From Nonomuraea dietziae (GTDB taxonomy: Bacteria > Actinomycetota > Actinomycetes > Streptosporangiales > Streptosporangiaceae), in assembly GCF_014195505.1 (NCBI RefSeq), contig NZ_JACIBV010000002.1:558001-622000 (forward strand): a DNA stretch of 64,000 nucleotides, written 5' to 3'. Positions 17,010 to 25,161 of this stretch are shown here, one piece after another. Numbering within the stretch: the stretch's first letter is position 1; each line of letters begins with the position of its first letter. The position numbers and the translations under genes were made by a program. The notes beneath the pieces were generated by a model. The model saw only the letters and a program-made list of their open reading frames with translations. It was not told the origin of the DNA and ran no database searches.

Positions 17010-17645
17010 TCAATTCTCATTGGTTTTAGAAAGGGCGACGCAGCATTCTCCTGGCCGCGGATCGAGTCTGGCGCGCCCCGGATCCTGGCCGAGGCCCTCG
17101 AGCAGGCCCTGGCACAGCGCCAGATTCATCGAGCACACCAGCAGCGGCTGCCGCTCGGCCAGCGCATGGAAGGGGCAGTTACGCTGCCTGACCTCACCCT
17201 CCTCCGCGTAGGGCTCGTAACCGCGCTCACGCAGCACCTCCACCGCGTCGGCCTCGCGCCCCGCCGCCAGCCTGCGTCCCATCCCGCGCGCGGCCTCCTC
17301 CGCCTGCTCCTCGCCCCCCAGCAGGTCGACGACCTCGGCCAGCACCGAGGCCAGCGAGCCGTAGTCGCGAGGAGGCAGGCTCACCGACAGCTCCGCGCGC
17401 GCCCTGCGATAGACCTTCGCAGGACGGCCGCTGCCCGGCCCCTTGCGCTCCTGCGCCCTGAACCCGGCCTCCAGCAGCCCCGCCTCGACCAGCTTGTCGA
17501 GGTGGTGGGCGGCCAGAGTCCTGGACACCCCGGCGGCCGCCGCCGCCTCGCCGCGCCCCACCTCGCCGCCGCTGGCCGACACGAACGCGTACAGGCTGCG
17601 TCGGACAGGGTCGTTCAGCTGGGCCAGGGCCTCGAGGTCGCTCAC
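17010..17645 (-). CDS. SufR-like ArsR/DeoR-type regulator with C-terminal cysteines
   Basis: A 211-residue regulator of the COG2345 type. The N-terminal winged helix (LNDPVRRSLYAFVSASGG; AAAAGVSRTLAAHHLDKLVE) is followed by a helical region and a C-terminal cysteine set: NCPFHAL, then VCSMNLALC and finally GECCVAL. In SufR this pattern holds an iron-sulfur cluster that controls Fe-S assembly genes. No suf genes are here, so the target is unclear. Its GTG start has a TANNNT box 7 bases upstream and no ribosome site. Confidence 0.85.
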   Translation of the reverse strand: MSDLEALAQLNDPVRRSLYAFVSASGGEVGRGEAAAAAGVSRTLAAHHLDKLVEAGLLEAGFRAQERKGPGSGRPAKVYRRARAELSVSLPPRDYGSLASVLAEVVDLLGGEEQAEEAARGMGRRLAAGREADAVEVLRERGYEPYAEEGEVRQRNCPFHALAERQPLLVCSMNLALCQGLLEGLGQDPGRARLDPRPGECCVALSKTNEN

Positions 17646-17652
17646 AGCGGGG

Positions 17653-17658
17653 AGTCTA
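17653..17658 (-). promoter_or_regulatory. TANNNT -10 box of SufR-like regulator
   Basis: On the minus strand TAGACT ends 7 bases before the GTG start; no Shine-Dalgarno sequence. Confidence 0.45.
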
Positions 17659-17665
17659 CGAGCCC

Positions 17666-18556
17666 CTAGTAGGCGGCCAGCACGTCCACGACGAACACCA
17701 GGGTGTCGGTCGCCGTGATGCCGAACTGCGGATGGCCCGTCGCGCCGTAGCCGTGGGAGGGCGGCACGATCATCAGCACCCTGCTGCCCGTCGGGACGCC
17801 CACGAGCGCGCGGTCCCAGCCCTTGATGACGCTGCCCTCGCCGATCTTGAACGCCTTGGGCTGGCCCGACTTCCAGGTGGAGTCGAAGACCCTCCTGGAG
17901 CCCCACACCGCGCCCTCGTGCTGGGTGACGAGCAGCTGCCCCGCCCTGGTCTTCGGCCCCTCGCCGCGCGCGAGCACCTTCGCCGCGAACGCGCGGGGCG
18001 CGGCGCCGGCGGGGATGACCAGCTTCGGACGGCCCGCGCCGCTCACCCTGACCCCGCCCAGCGCGCCGATGCCCGAGGCGTGGGCGTCCTTGGCGTGGGC
18101 GCCGAGGATGTCGATCACGTAGAACAGGTCGTCGTCCGGGCCGATGCCCTGCGGCGGGTTGGCGCCGAAGCCGTCCTTGGGCGGGATCGCGGCGATCACC
18201 CTGCTGCCCACGGCCCGGCCCTGCAGGGCTTTGTCCAGCCCGGGCAGCAGCCGGCCGACGGGGAAGGCGGCGGGTGTGCCGCGGTTGAAGCTGGAGTCGA
18301 CCAGGCGGTTCTCCCTGCCGTCCCAGATGTGCGCGGTGTACTGCACGATCGCCACGTCGTCCTTGCCCAGCTTCGCGCCCTTGCCCGCGGTGAGCTGGTC
18401 GATCTGCAGCTCGGCAGAGGGCTTGCCGTCGGGGAAGACGATGGTCGGCTTCGCCCCGAACTGCCCGCCCACTTTGAGGTCGAGGTCGTCGCCCGCGGAG
18501 GCGCCCGTACACGCGGTCAGCAGCGCCAGCGGCACCAGCAGCAGAAGCAGGCGCAT
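17666..18556 (-). CDS. FKBP-type peptidyl-prolyl isomerase lipoprotein
   Basis: A 296-residue secreted lipoprotein (signal peptide, lipobox LLTAC). Two FKBP-like repeats follow: the first around residues 45-150 (QYTAHIWDGRENRLVDSSF, GLDKALQGRAVGSRVIAAIP), the second to the C-terminus (VIKGWDRALVGVPTGSRVLM, DTLVFVVDVLAAY). Such proteins speed proline isomerisation of exported proteins outside the cell. The start at 18556 has GGGAGG 7 bases upstream. It is a paralogue of the next gene but is separated from it by a terminator, so it has its own promoter. Confidence 0.92.
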   Translation of the reverse strand: MRLLLLLVPLALLTACTGASAGDDLDLKVGGQFGAKPTIVFPDGKPSAELQIDQLTAGKGAKLGKDDVAIVQYTAHIWDGRENRLVDSSFNRGTPAAFPVGRLLPGLDKALQGRAVGSRVIAAIPPKDGFGANPPQGIGPDDDLFYVIDILGAHAKDAHASGIGALGGVRVSGAGRPKLVIPAGAAPRAFAAKVLARGEGPKTRAGQLLVTQHEGAVWGSRRVFDSTWKSGQPKAFKIGEGSVIKGWDRALVGVPTGSRVLMIVPPSHGYGATGHPQFGITATDTLVFVVDVLAAY

Positions 18557-18594
18557 GGACGTCCTCCCTGAGACACACCCCGTCGGACACGAAT

Positions 18595-18625
18595 GGCCCG
18601 GCGGCAGAGACTCTGCCACCGGGCC
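18595..18625 (-). terminator. Hairpin between the two FKBP genes
   Basis: GGCCCGGCGGCAGA pairs with TCTGCCACCGGGCC (one mismatch) around a 3-base loop, just after the stop of the upstream FKBP gene. Confidence 0.75.
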
Positions 18626-18646
18626 ACCGGTCTATCAGATTTCGTG

Positions 18647-19582
18647 TCAGTAGGCGCCCAGAACGTCCACCACGAAGACGAGCGTGCTGCTGGCGGGGAT
18701 GGTGCCGGAGTCCTTGTCGCCGTAGCCGAGGTTCGGCGGGATCACCAGCAGCAGGCGGCTGCCGACCTTGGCGCCCTCGAGCGCCTGGTCCCAGCCCTTG
18801 ATGACCTGGCCGGTGCCGACGCCCTGCAGGGTGAACGGATCCTTGCCCCAGCTGGAGTCGAACTGCTTGTCGCTGCCCCAGAGCTTGCCGGTGTAGTGGA
18901 CGACGACCGACTGGTTCTTCTTGATGGCCGGGCCCGTGCCCTCGATGACCGTCTTGTTGATCAGCTTGGCCGGCGGCTTGTCGGAGGTCTTGGTCGTCAG
19001 CACCGGCGCGGCGTCGCCGCCGGGGTTGGTCAGCTTCACGCTCTTGACCTTGACGTCCTTGGCCTCACCCTGGGCGGCCTTGGGCAGCGTGGAGACCAGG
19101 TCGAAGACGAAGACCCTCGGCTTGGAGGTGTCGACGCCGTTCTGCTTGGCCTGGGCCAGCTCCTGCTCGGTGTAGCTGTCGTTGGCCACCACGGTCATGA
19201 ACCGGCCGCCGAGCTTGGTCTTGCCGAAGCCGTCGATCATCACCTTCGGCATGTTGTCGTTGACGGTGATCGGCTCGGTCTTCTTGGTGTCGTAGGTGGA
19301 GCCCTCGAGCGTGTTCTGCTTGCCGTCCCAGCTCCACACGGACAGGTTCACGAACACGGTGTCACCCTTGGCGACGCCGGCGCCCGTGCCGGGGCTCAGC
19401 ACCTCCATCGACGACTTCTTGGCGGGATCGCCGGCGGGGAAGGTCACCGTGGGCTTGGCACCCACGTTCCCTGTGACCTTCAGCCCCGACGCCGCGGCGG
19501 ACGTGTCACTGGCGGGCTGCGTGCCGCACGCTGCGGCGAAGATCAAAGGCACTGCTGCAAGTACGGCCAGGCGGCGGCGCAT
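18647..19582 (-). CDS. FKBP-type peptidyl-prolyl isomerase lipoprotein
   Basis: A 311-residue lipoprotein (lipobox AAAC at residues 17-20). The C-terminal FKBP domain is canonical (VVVHYTGKLWGSDKQFDSSW, GQVIKGWDQALEGAKVGSRL, STLVFVVDVLGAY); an N-terminal degenerate FKBP-like domain (residues 45-170) has lost several active-site aromatics. It lies just downstream of pafA, a neighbourhood conserved in streptomycetes and relatives, although no role in pupylation is known. ATG start with GAGGG upstream. Confidence 0.93.
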   Translation of the reverse strand: MRRRLAVLAAVPLIFAAACGTQPASDTSAAASGLKVTGNVGAKPTVTFPAGDPAKKSSMEVLSPGTGAGVAKGDTVFVNLSVWSWDGKQNTLEGSTYDTKKTEPITVNDNMPKVMIDGFGKTKLGGRFMTVVANDSYTEQELAQAKQNGVDTSKPRVFVFDLVSTLPKAAQGEAKDVKVKSVKLTNPGGDAAPVLTTKTSDKPPAKLINKTVIEGTGPAIKKNQSVVVHYTGKLWGSDKQFDSSWGKDPFTLQGVGTGQVIKGWDQALEGAKVGSRLLLVIPPNLGYGDKDSGTIPASSTLVFVVDVLGAY

Positions 19583-19668
19583 GGAGTTCCCTCAAGGAAG
19601 TCGGACAGGTTCGCGTCACCCTACCCGACCCCCGTGTACGACCTTGATAAGTAACTGGTAAACGCTCC

Positions 19669-21027
19669 CTACATTCCGGCGATGAGCTTGTCCACCCTCT
19701 CGTCGACGCTGCGGAACGGGTCCTTGCACAGCACGGTGCGCTGCGCCTGGTCGTTGAGCTTGAGGTGCACCCAGTCGACGGTGAAGTCGCGCCGCTTCTC
19801 CTGCGCCTTGCGGATGAACTCCCCTCGCAGCCGCGCCCTGGTGGTCTGCGGCGGCACCGACTTGGCCTCGAAGATCTTCAGGTCGGAGGCCACCCGCTCG
19901 ACCGCGCCGCGCTTCTGCAGCAGGTAGTACAGGCCCCGCCGCCTGTGCACGTCGTGGTAGGCCAGGTCGAGCTGGGCCACGCGAGGGCTCGACAGCGGCA
20001 GGTCGTACTTCTTGCGGTAGCGCTCGATGAGCTGGTACTTCGTCACCCAGTCGATCTCGCGGGAGACGAGGTCGAGGTTGCCGGTCTCGACCGCGCGCAG
20101 GGTGCGCTCCCACAGCTCCAGCACCCTGCGGGCGATGGCGTCGCCACCGCGCCTGTCGACGAAGTCCTTGGCCTTGGTGAGGTACTCCTGCTGGATCTCC
20201 AGCGAGGAGGCCTCGCGCCCGTTGGCCAGGCGCACCCTGCGGCGTCCCGTCATGTCGTGGGAGACCTCGCGGATGGCCCTGATCGGGTTCTCCAGCGACA
20301 GGTCGCGCATCACCGTGCCCGCCTCGATCATGCGCAGCACCAGGTCGGTGGCGCCGACCTTGAGCAGCATGGTCGCCTCGCTCATGTTGGAGTCGCCGAC
20401 GATGACGTGCAGCCTGCGGAAGCGCTCGGCGTCGGCGTGCGGCTCATCGCGCGTGTTGATGATGGGCCTGGACCTGGTCGTGGCGCTGGAGACGCCCTCC
20501 CAGATGTGCTCGGCCCGCTGGGAGACGCAGTAGACGGCGCCGCGCGGCGTCTGCAGCACCTTGCCCGCGCCGCAGATGATCTGCCTGGTGACCAGGAACG
20601 GGATCAGCACGTCGGCCAGGCGGCCGAACTCACCGTGTCTGCCGACCAGATAGTTCTCGTGACAGCCGTAGGAGTTGCCGGCCGAGTCGGTGTTGTTCTT
20701 GAACAGGTAGATGTCACCCGCGATGCCCTCTTCGCGCAGCCGCTTCTCGGCGTCGACGAGCAGGCCCTCAAGGATGCGCTCGCCCGCCTTGTCGTGGGTG
20801 ACGAGCTCGATGACGTTGTCACACTCTGGTGTTGCGTACTCGGGGTGGCTGCCCACGTCGAGGTAGAGACGCGCGCCGTTGCGGAGGAAGACATTGCTCG
20901 ATCGGCCCCAGGAGACGACCCGGCGGAACAGGTAACGAGCGACCTCGTCAGGCGACAGCCTGCGCTGCCCCCTGAACGTGCAGGTCACGCCGTACTCGTT
21001 CTCCAGCCCGAAGATGCGACGATCCAT
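19669..21027 (-). CDS. pafA: Pup-protein ligase PafA
   Basis: A 452-residue carboxylate-amine ligase that joins the C-terminal glutamate of Pup to lysines of target proteins, using ATP. It opens with MDRRIFGLENEYGVT, where the glutamates bind Mg-ATP, and contains FLRNGARLYLDVGSHPEYAT, the catalytic-region aspartate included, NNTDSAGNSYGCHENYLV and RPIINTRDEPHADAERFRRL. Length is normal. The start at 21027 matches the family; GTG at 21030 is one codon longer. A TANNNT box 6 bases upstream suggests leaderless transcription. Confidence 0.98.
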   Translation of the reverse strand: MDRRIFGLENEYGVTCTFRGQRRLSPDEVARYLFRRVVSWGRSSNVFLRNGARLYLDVGSHPEYATPECDNVIELVTHDKAGERILEGLLVDAEKRLREEGIAGDIYLFKNNTDSAGNSYGCHENYLVGRHGEFGRLADVLIPFLVTRQIICGAGKVLQTPRGAVYCVSQRAEHIWEGVSSATTRSRPIINTRDEPHADAERFRRLHVIVGDSNMSEATMLLKVGATDLVLRMIEAGTVMRDLSLENPIRAIREVSHDMTGRRRVRLANGREASSLEIQQEYLTKAKDFVDRRGGDAIARRVLELWERTLRAVETGNLDLVSREIDWVTKYQLIERYRKKYDLPLSSPRVAQLDLAYHDVHRRRGLYYLLQKRGAVERVASDLKIFEAKSVPPQTTRARLRGEFIRKAQEKRRDFTVDWVHLKLNDQAQRTVLCKDPFRSVDERVDKLIAGM

Positions 21028-21033
21028 CACCTC

Positions 21034-21039
21034 ACACTA
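21034..21039 (-). promoter_or_regulatory. TANNNT -10 box of pafA
   Basis: On the minus strand TAGTGT is followed by GAGGTG and then the pafA ATG. GAGG is also present but too close to work well as a ribosome site. Confidence 0.4.
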
Positions 21040-21093
21040 GTTCCCCGAAATGGCCAGCGGGAGAGATCTTCGCGTGTTTCGGTTTTCTTTCGA

Positions 21094-21564
21094 TTACTGA
21101 GCGCGTTGCCTGACACGAGACTCGAACCTGTCGAGCTCGGCGGCGAAGGCCCGCCTGAGCAGCGGCGCGGCAAGCATCCGCAGCCCACGCCGCCGGGTCG
21201 CGCCCGCGCGGCCGAGCAGCGTGCCGCCCTCGACGGGGACGGCCGCGAGCCCGAACACGCTGGTGCGGCTCTGCATCCAGCACCAGCCGGGACGCAGCAC
21301 GGCCGCGAAACTCGCGCACAGGCCCGCCCTGCCCAGAGCGACCACCTCCAGCCTGTCGCCCTGGCCCGGGGTGACCCTGAGCGTCTTGACGCTGGGCTGG
21401 TAGCGCGGCAGCTCGCCCTCCAGGTCGGCGGCGACGGCCCACACCTCCTCGAACGGCGCGGCGATCACGCGCTCCACCACCACGCAGCCGGGGGTCGCGG
21501 CCGCCATGACACGCAGGCGCCGCACCGGATCCAGATCGTCGTTCACAGCCATGTTCACTGCCAT
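21094..21564 (-). CDS. SRPBCC family protein
   Basis: A 156-residue START/Bet v1-like (SRPBCC) protein with the typical opening (CVVVERVIAAPFEEVWAVAA) and a C-terminal helix rich in Arg (RRRGLRMLAAPLLRRAFAAE). These helix-grip folds bind hydrophobic ligands. Its ATG overlaps the stop of the sigma factor gene by ten bases, so it is coexpressed with the sigma factor; an in-frame ATG lies four codons later. It could act as a partner or target of the sigma factor, but nothing in the sequence proves it. Confidence 0.8.
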   Translation of the reverse strand: MAVNMAVNDDLDPVRRLRVMAAATPGCVVVERVIAAPFEEVWAVAADLEGELPRYQPSVKTLRVTPGQGDRLEVVALGRAGLCASFAAVLRPGWCWMQSRTSVFGLAAVPVEGGTLLGRAGATRRRGLRMLAAPLLRRAFAAELDRFESRVRQRAQ

Positions 21565-22040
21565 GCCTTTCTGAATCCGAGCCGCGCCCTGTGCAGGCGG
21601 GACTTCACCGTGCCCCTGGGCAGGCCGAGCACCGCGGCCGCCTGCTCCTCGTCGAGCCCTTCCAGGTCGCGCAGGACCAGCACCGCCCGGTGCTCGGGGG
21701 ACAGCCGCGCCAGCACGTCGCGCACCTCGACCGACAGCTCGCCGCCGTCCCTGGCGGCCCGCTCCCCCGCCGCCTCGCGCCCTGGCGGGTTCCTCTTGGC
21801 CATCCGCACGGCCTCGCGCACCGCGATCGCCCGCACCCAGCCGCGCAGCGCCGCGGGCTCCCGCACCCCCGCCAGATGGCGGAAGACCGCGATCAGCGTC
21901 TCCTGCGCCGCGTCGGGTCCGTGCTGCGGCGCGATCGCGCCACAGATCTTGAAGACGTACGGCGACAGCTCGTCCAGCACGTCGTTCATCGCCATCGTGT
22001 CGCCGCCCTGGGCGGCCCTCAGCAGCTCGGGATCTACCAC
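21555..22040 (-). CDS. RNA polymerase sigma factor, ECF-like
   Basis: A sigma-70 family factor with region 2 (LRAAQGGDTMAMNDVLDEL, FKICGAIAPQHGPDAAQETL) and region 4 (LARLSPEHRAVLVLRDLEGL, AAAVLGLPRGTVKSRLHRAR). The open frame extends to 22208, but that would overlap the start of the divergent DUF3995 gene; I chose the GTG at 22040 (161 residues) because GGGAG lies 6 bases upstream and the product then begins at region 2. No anti-sigma gene is adjacent. The start is uncertain. Confidence 0.85.
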   Translation of the reverse strand: MVDPELLRAAQGGDTMAMNDVLDELSPYVFKICGAIAPQHGPDAAQETLIAVFRHLAGVREPAALRGWVRAIAVREAVRMAKRNPPGREAAGERAARDGGELSVEVRDVLARLSPEHRAVLVLRDLEGLDEEQAAAVLGLPRGTVKSRLHRARLGFRKAWQ

Positions 22041-22206
22041 TGGCGCTCCCGGCCCCTGCGGCGCCCCACGCGGGGCCGTAACGGCCGTGCGGCGCGCGTC
22101 ACTGTCCTCATACCTGCCAAGAGTGGCAGGCGGGCAGATCGGTTCCCTCCTGTGAGGAGCGTCACAAGCGGGAACGCCCTGGCTCCGCGCGGCCTCCTTG
22201 GTGGAC

Positions 22207-23112
22207 ATGAAGCGACAGACAAGAGCGCGCGCCGCCTACGCGGCGGCCACCGTCCTGGCCGTGGACGCCGCCGCCCACCTCTACTGGACGACGGGCGCCA
22301 TCTGGCCCGCCCCCGACGTCAGGACCCTGTCCCTGGCGGTGCTCAACATGGAGGTGCCTTTCACGCCCCGCGTGCTGCTCCCCCTGGCCGCCGCCCTCCT
22401 GACCGCCTCCGCGGCCCTGATCACCACCACCAGACTCGGCGCCCTCGGGGCGGGGGTGGGCGGCGTCGCCAGCGTCGGAGACCGCAGCGTCGCCGCGAAG
22501 GGAGACGACGCGAACGGACACAGCGCGAACGGACACAGCAGGGTCGGGAACGGCGGCGTCGGCGGCCTTGGTGGCGCCGGAGGTACCGAAGTCGGCGCTG
22601 GTGACGCCGGAGCCGACGGCGCTGGCGGTGACGGGGTCGGCGCCCTTAGAGTCCCCGACGTCGACGGCGGCGACGGTCGCGGCCACGGTGGTGCCGATCG
22701 CGGCCCCGGTGGTGCCGATCGCCAAGCCGGTGGTGCCGATCGCGAAGCCGGTGGTGTCAGAGCCGGCGACCTCGCCGGCACCGCACTCAGCGGCGCCAGA
22801 GGCAGCGGCACCGCAGTCCGCCCTGTCGGCAGCCGTCACGGTTGGGGGGCGCGGCGCATGCCGGGCCTCATGGTGGCGCGTGTGGTGCGGCTGGTGACCG
22901 GGGTGCTGGCGCTCGGCGTGCTGGCGCGTGCCGTGCTCGGTCTGGTGTGGACGCTTGGATTCGGCGTGCAGACCTCAACGCCGTTCTACTGGCTCAATGC
23001 CCTGCTGTACACGCCGCTGTGCCTGGCGCTGTTCGTGGCCGTCGTCGTGGCTCGCGGGACCGCCGCCCCCGCGGACGGTCCCGCGCGCGATCACGGAGTG
23101 AAGATCTCCTGA
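22207..23112 (+). CDS. DUF3995 membrane protein with low-complexity insert
   Basis: The ends match DUF3995: an N-terminal membrane helix with AAAHLYWTTGAIWP, a second helix (LLPLAAALLTASAALITT), and two C-terminal helices around GVQTSTPFYWLNALLYTPLC. Between them lies an unusual stretch of about 125 residues, very rich in Gly, with three repeats of GGADR. In that stretch the codon pattern of the annotated frame is poor, while another frame gives a Pro/Ala/Val-rich linker with normal G/C third positions; G-runs at 22447-22460 and 22844-22849 mark the possible frame switches. Function unknown. Start ATG at 22207, GTG at 22198 possible. Confidence 0.75.
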   Translation: MKRQTRARAAYAAATVLAVDAAAHLYWTTGAIWPAPDVRTLSLAVLNMEVPFTPRVLLPLAAALLTASAALITTTRLGALGAGVGGVASVGDRSVAAKGDDANGHSANGHSRVGNGGVGGLGGAGGTEVGAGDAGADGAGGDGVGALRVPDVDGGDGRGHGGADRGPGGADRQAGGADREAGGVRAGDLAGTALSGARGSGTAVRPVGSRHGWGARRMPGLMVARVVRLVTGVLALGVLARAVLGLVWTLGFGVQTSTPFYWLNALLYTPLCLALFVAVVVARGTAAPADGPARDHGVKIS

Positions 23113-23639
23113 ACCTTCACGATCTCGCCCTTGTGGACCGTGATGAGCGAGGCCCGCTGGCCCACCTTCGCTCGCTTGATCAGCGTGCTCCTCGAGCAAC
23201 TCTTGTTGCCCAGGCCGGTCCTGCGGTCGACCGTCATGCCCACGCCCGACCCGCTGCAGCCCGAGGCGCTGAGGAAGACCACCTTCTTGGCGATCGGCGA
23301 GGCGTAGGCGGTCACGTCGCCCTCGGGAGGACCGACGAAGTAGCCCTCGGTGTGCTTGTCCCGCTTCCACTTGATCGGCTCGTACTCGGCGCTGCCGTCG
23401 CCCCGCACAGCCGTGATCCAGCCGCGCAGGATGCCGTTGCGGCGCGAGTGGAGACCCTTGGTGAAGTCATGGCCGGGGTCGGCCTGAAAGGTCGTCCCGA
23501 AGATCTGGGGCGCCTTGTACTTCGGGATCGCCCCGGCCTCCGCGTGGGCGGCCAGGCCGCCGGTGAGGGCCAGGGAGCAGGCGAGCGCGGCTACGCCGGT
23601 CGCGAGGGTTCTCGTCTTCACACGCTCTTTGATCCACAA
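23091..23639 (-). CDS. Secreted protein of unknown function
   Basis: A 182-residue protein with a Sec signal peptide (KTRTLATGVAALACSLALTG, cleavage near AHAEA-GAIP). The mature part is mostly beta, with two cysteines (SASGCSGSG; NKSCSRSTL) that could form a disulfide, and I do not recognise a family. A TTG at 23639 was chosen because GGAG lies 7 bases upstream; a GTG at 23621 is possible. The 3' end overlaps the convergent DUF3995 gene by 22 bases. Confidence 0.7.
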   Translation of the reverse strand: MWIKERVKTRTLATGVAALACSLALTGGLAAHAEAGAIPKYKAPQIFGTTFQADPGHDFTKGLHSRRNGILRGWITAVRGDGSAEYEPIKWKRDKHTEGYFVGPPEGDVTAYASPIAKKVVFLSASGCSGSGVGMTVDRRTGLGNKSCSRSTLIKRAKVGQRASLITVHKGEIVKVQEIFTP

Positions 23640-23837
23640 CCTGGAGCTCCGGTTCGCGCGCGATCACGTGATCCCGGTCACATCCATCGAGAGTGCGGGG
23701 CACGTGACGGTGAGCGATGAAGTCGACCCGATCCCCTGCCGTCGGCCGGCGATGTGCGGGGACGACCTCGCGGCGGTAACCGAGGCCGACAGGTGCGCGA
23801 AGACGATGCGCCAGCCGGAGCTAGTGCGGGGGCGATG

Positions 23838-24175
23838 TCACCGTAGGACCGCGAACGGTGCTCGGCAGTCTCACCGGAGAGCCGCGAGCCAGGGCCGGGC
23901 CGGAACCGGCGGGGAGCCGGGCATGCGGGCGACCTCACCGCAGAGCCGCAAGGGGGTGCCCGGGGAGCCCTACCGAGGGCCGGGGCTGGAGGCGGGGGAA
24001 ATGCGAGCGACCTCACCGCAGAACCGCGAGCCGTGGTCCGGAAATCCCACCGTAGGGCCGCAGCCGGATCCGGCGGCATGCGAGCAACCAGACCGCAGAA
24101 CCGCGAGCCGGTGTCCGGGTGCCTTACCGCAGAACCGCGAGACGATACCCGGCAGTCCCACCGTAGGGCCGGGTG
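23838..24175 (+). repeat. Degenerate interspersed repeats (ACCGCAGAACCGCGAG type)
   Basis: About nine copies of two related words, ACCGCAGAACCGCGAGCC and CACCGTAGGGCCG, at 23838, 23871, 23935, 23971, 24013, 24047, 24090, 24124 and 24158, spaced 30-60 bases apart. They occupy most of the 740-base gap 23640-24381, where no coding frame is convincing. The remainder, 23640-23837, shows nothing beyond the presumed promoter of the secreted protein. Confidence 0.8.
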
Positions 24176-24240
24176 CTCCGACCACTCTGGGGCGGCGCGC
24201 GGGCGGCCTGGCCGCAGGCGGGCCAGTGGGGGGCGGTGCG

Positions 24241-24314
24241 ATGTGACGGCGAGGGCCGGAGTCGCGCTGGAGGAGCGTGAAAGACGGACGGCCACCGGGT
24301 GACCCCGGTGGCCG
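24241..24314 (-). repeat. Third copy of dispersed repeat; includes a prcA terminator-like hairpin
   Basis: Read on the minus strand, 24313-24241 matches the repeats at 5543-5802: the GGCCACCGGGGTCACC hairpin, then CGACTCCGGCCC and CGCCGTCAC in the same order. The hairpin itself (CGGCCACCGGG at 24289-24299, CCCGGTGGCCG at 24304-24314) is a perfect 11-bp stem 70 bases beyond the prcA stop and may end the proteasome transcript. Confidence 0.75.
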
Positions 24315-24381
24315 TAGCATCGCCTGCCGTACAGACTGATGCCCTCTGCGGGCCGGTACATGCGCCCGCCGGGCTGGTGGG

Positions 24382-25146
24382 TTATTCGGTGCCGTCGCCG
24401 GCGCCGGGCGCCGGGGCGGTGGGCGGGCTGTCCTCGTCCTCGGAGGCCGCCGGCGCCTGAGCGGCCGGGAGGAGGCGCTCCAGCCGGGGACCCGCCAGGC
24501 GCTGGAACTTGCGGTGCTCGCGGTTGCGGTCGAGGACCGCCACCTCCAACTGGTTGGCGGGCGGGCGCTCGCCGCCCGGCTCGGTCAGCGCCGCCAGCGC
24601 CACCTCCAGCGCCTCGGCCAGCGTCATCCCCTCGCGGTAGCGCTCCTTCAACCGGGTCGCCACCGCCTCGGCCTGGCCGCCCATCGCCGCGAAGCCGTGC
24701 TCGTCGAAGACCGAGCCGTCGAAGGTGAGCCGGTAGATGGCGTCGCCGTCGGCGGTGTCGCCCACCTCGGCCACCACGACCTCGACCTCGAGGGACTTGA
24801 TCGACTCGGTGAAGATGCGGCCGAGGTTGGAGGCGTAGAGGTTGGCCAGCCCCCTGCCCGTCACGTCGGTGCGGTCGTAGGTGTAGCCGTTGATGTCGGC
24901 GTAGCGGATGCCGCCGAGCCGCAGCTCCTCGAACTCGTTGTAGCGGCCCACCGCGGCGAAGCCGATCCTGTCGTAGATCTCGCTCACCTTGTGCAGCGCC
25001 CTCGAGGGGTTCGGGGCGACGAACAGGATGCCGTCGACGTACTGCAGCACCACCACGCTGCGGCCGCGCGCGATGCCCTTGCGCGCGTAGTCGGCCTTGT
25101 CGCGCATGATCTGCTCGGGCGATGCATATCCAAAAGGCATGGACAC
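24382..25146 (-). CDS. prcA: 20S proteasome alpha subunit PrcA
   Basis: A 254-residue alpha subunit that forms the outer gate rings of the 20S proteasome. The N-terminal MPFGYASPEQIMRDKADYAR is the family opening (gating segment and H0 helix), followed by KGIARGRSVVVLQY. The C-terminal 45 residues are Pro/Ala/Glu-rich, as is usual. It lacks catalytic threonine, as expected. The GTG at 25146 is 9 bases after AGGA; the ATG two codons on is the alternative. It lies 15 bases after prcB. Confidence 0.97.
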   Translation of the reverse strand: MSMPFGYASPEQIMRDKADYARKGIARGRSVVVLQYVDGILFVAPNPSRALHKVSEIYDRIGFAAVGRYNEFEELRLGGIRYADINGYTYDRTDVTGRGLANLYASNLGRIFTESIKSLEVEVVVAEVGDTADGDAIYRLTFDGSVFDEHGFAAMGGQAEAVATRLKERYREGMTLAEALEVALAALTEPGGERPPANQLEVAVLDRNREHRKFQRLAGPRLERLLPAAQAPAASEDEDSPPTAPAPGAGDGTE

Positions 25147-25161
25147 TTCGGCAGGTCCTTT

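Noticed and set aside
23640..24381. Possible CRISPR array in the repeat-rich gap before prcA
   Set aside because: The repeats are short, degenerate and unevenly spaced, spacers are not uniform, and no cas genes are near.
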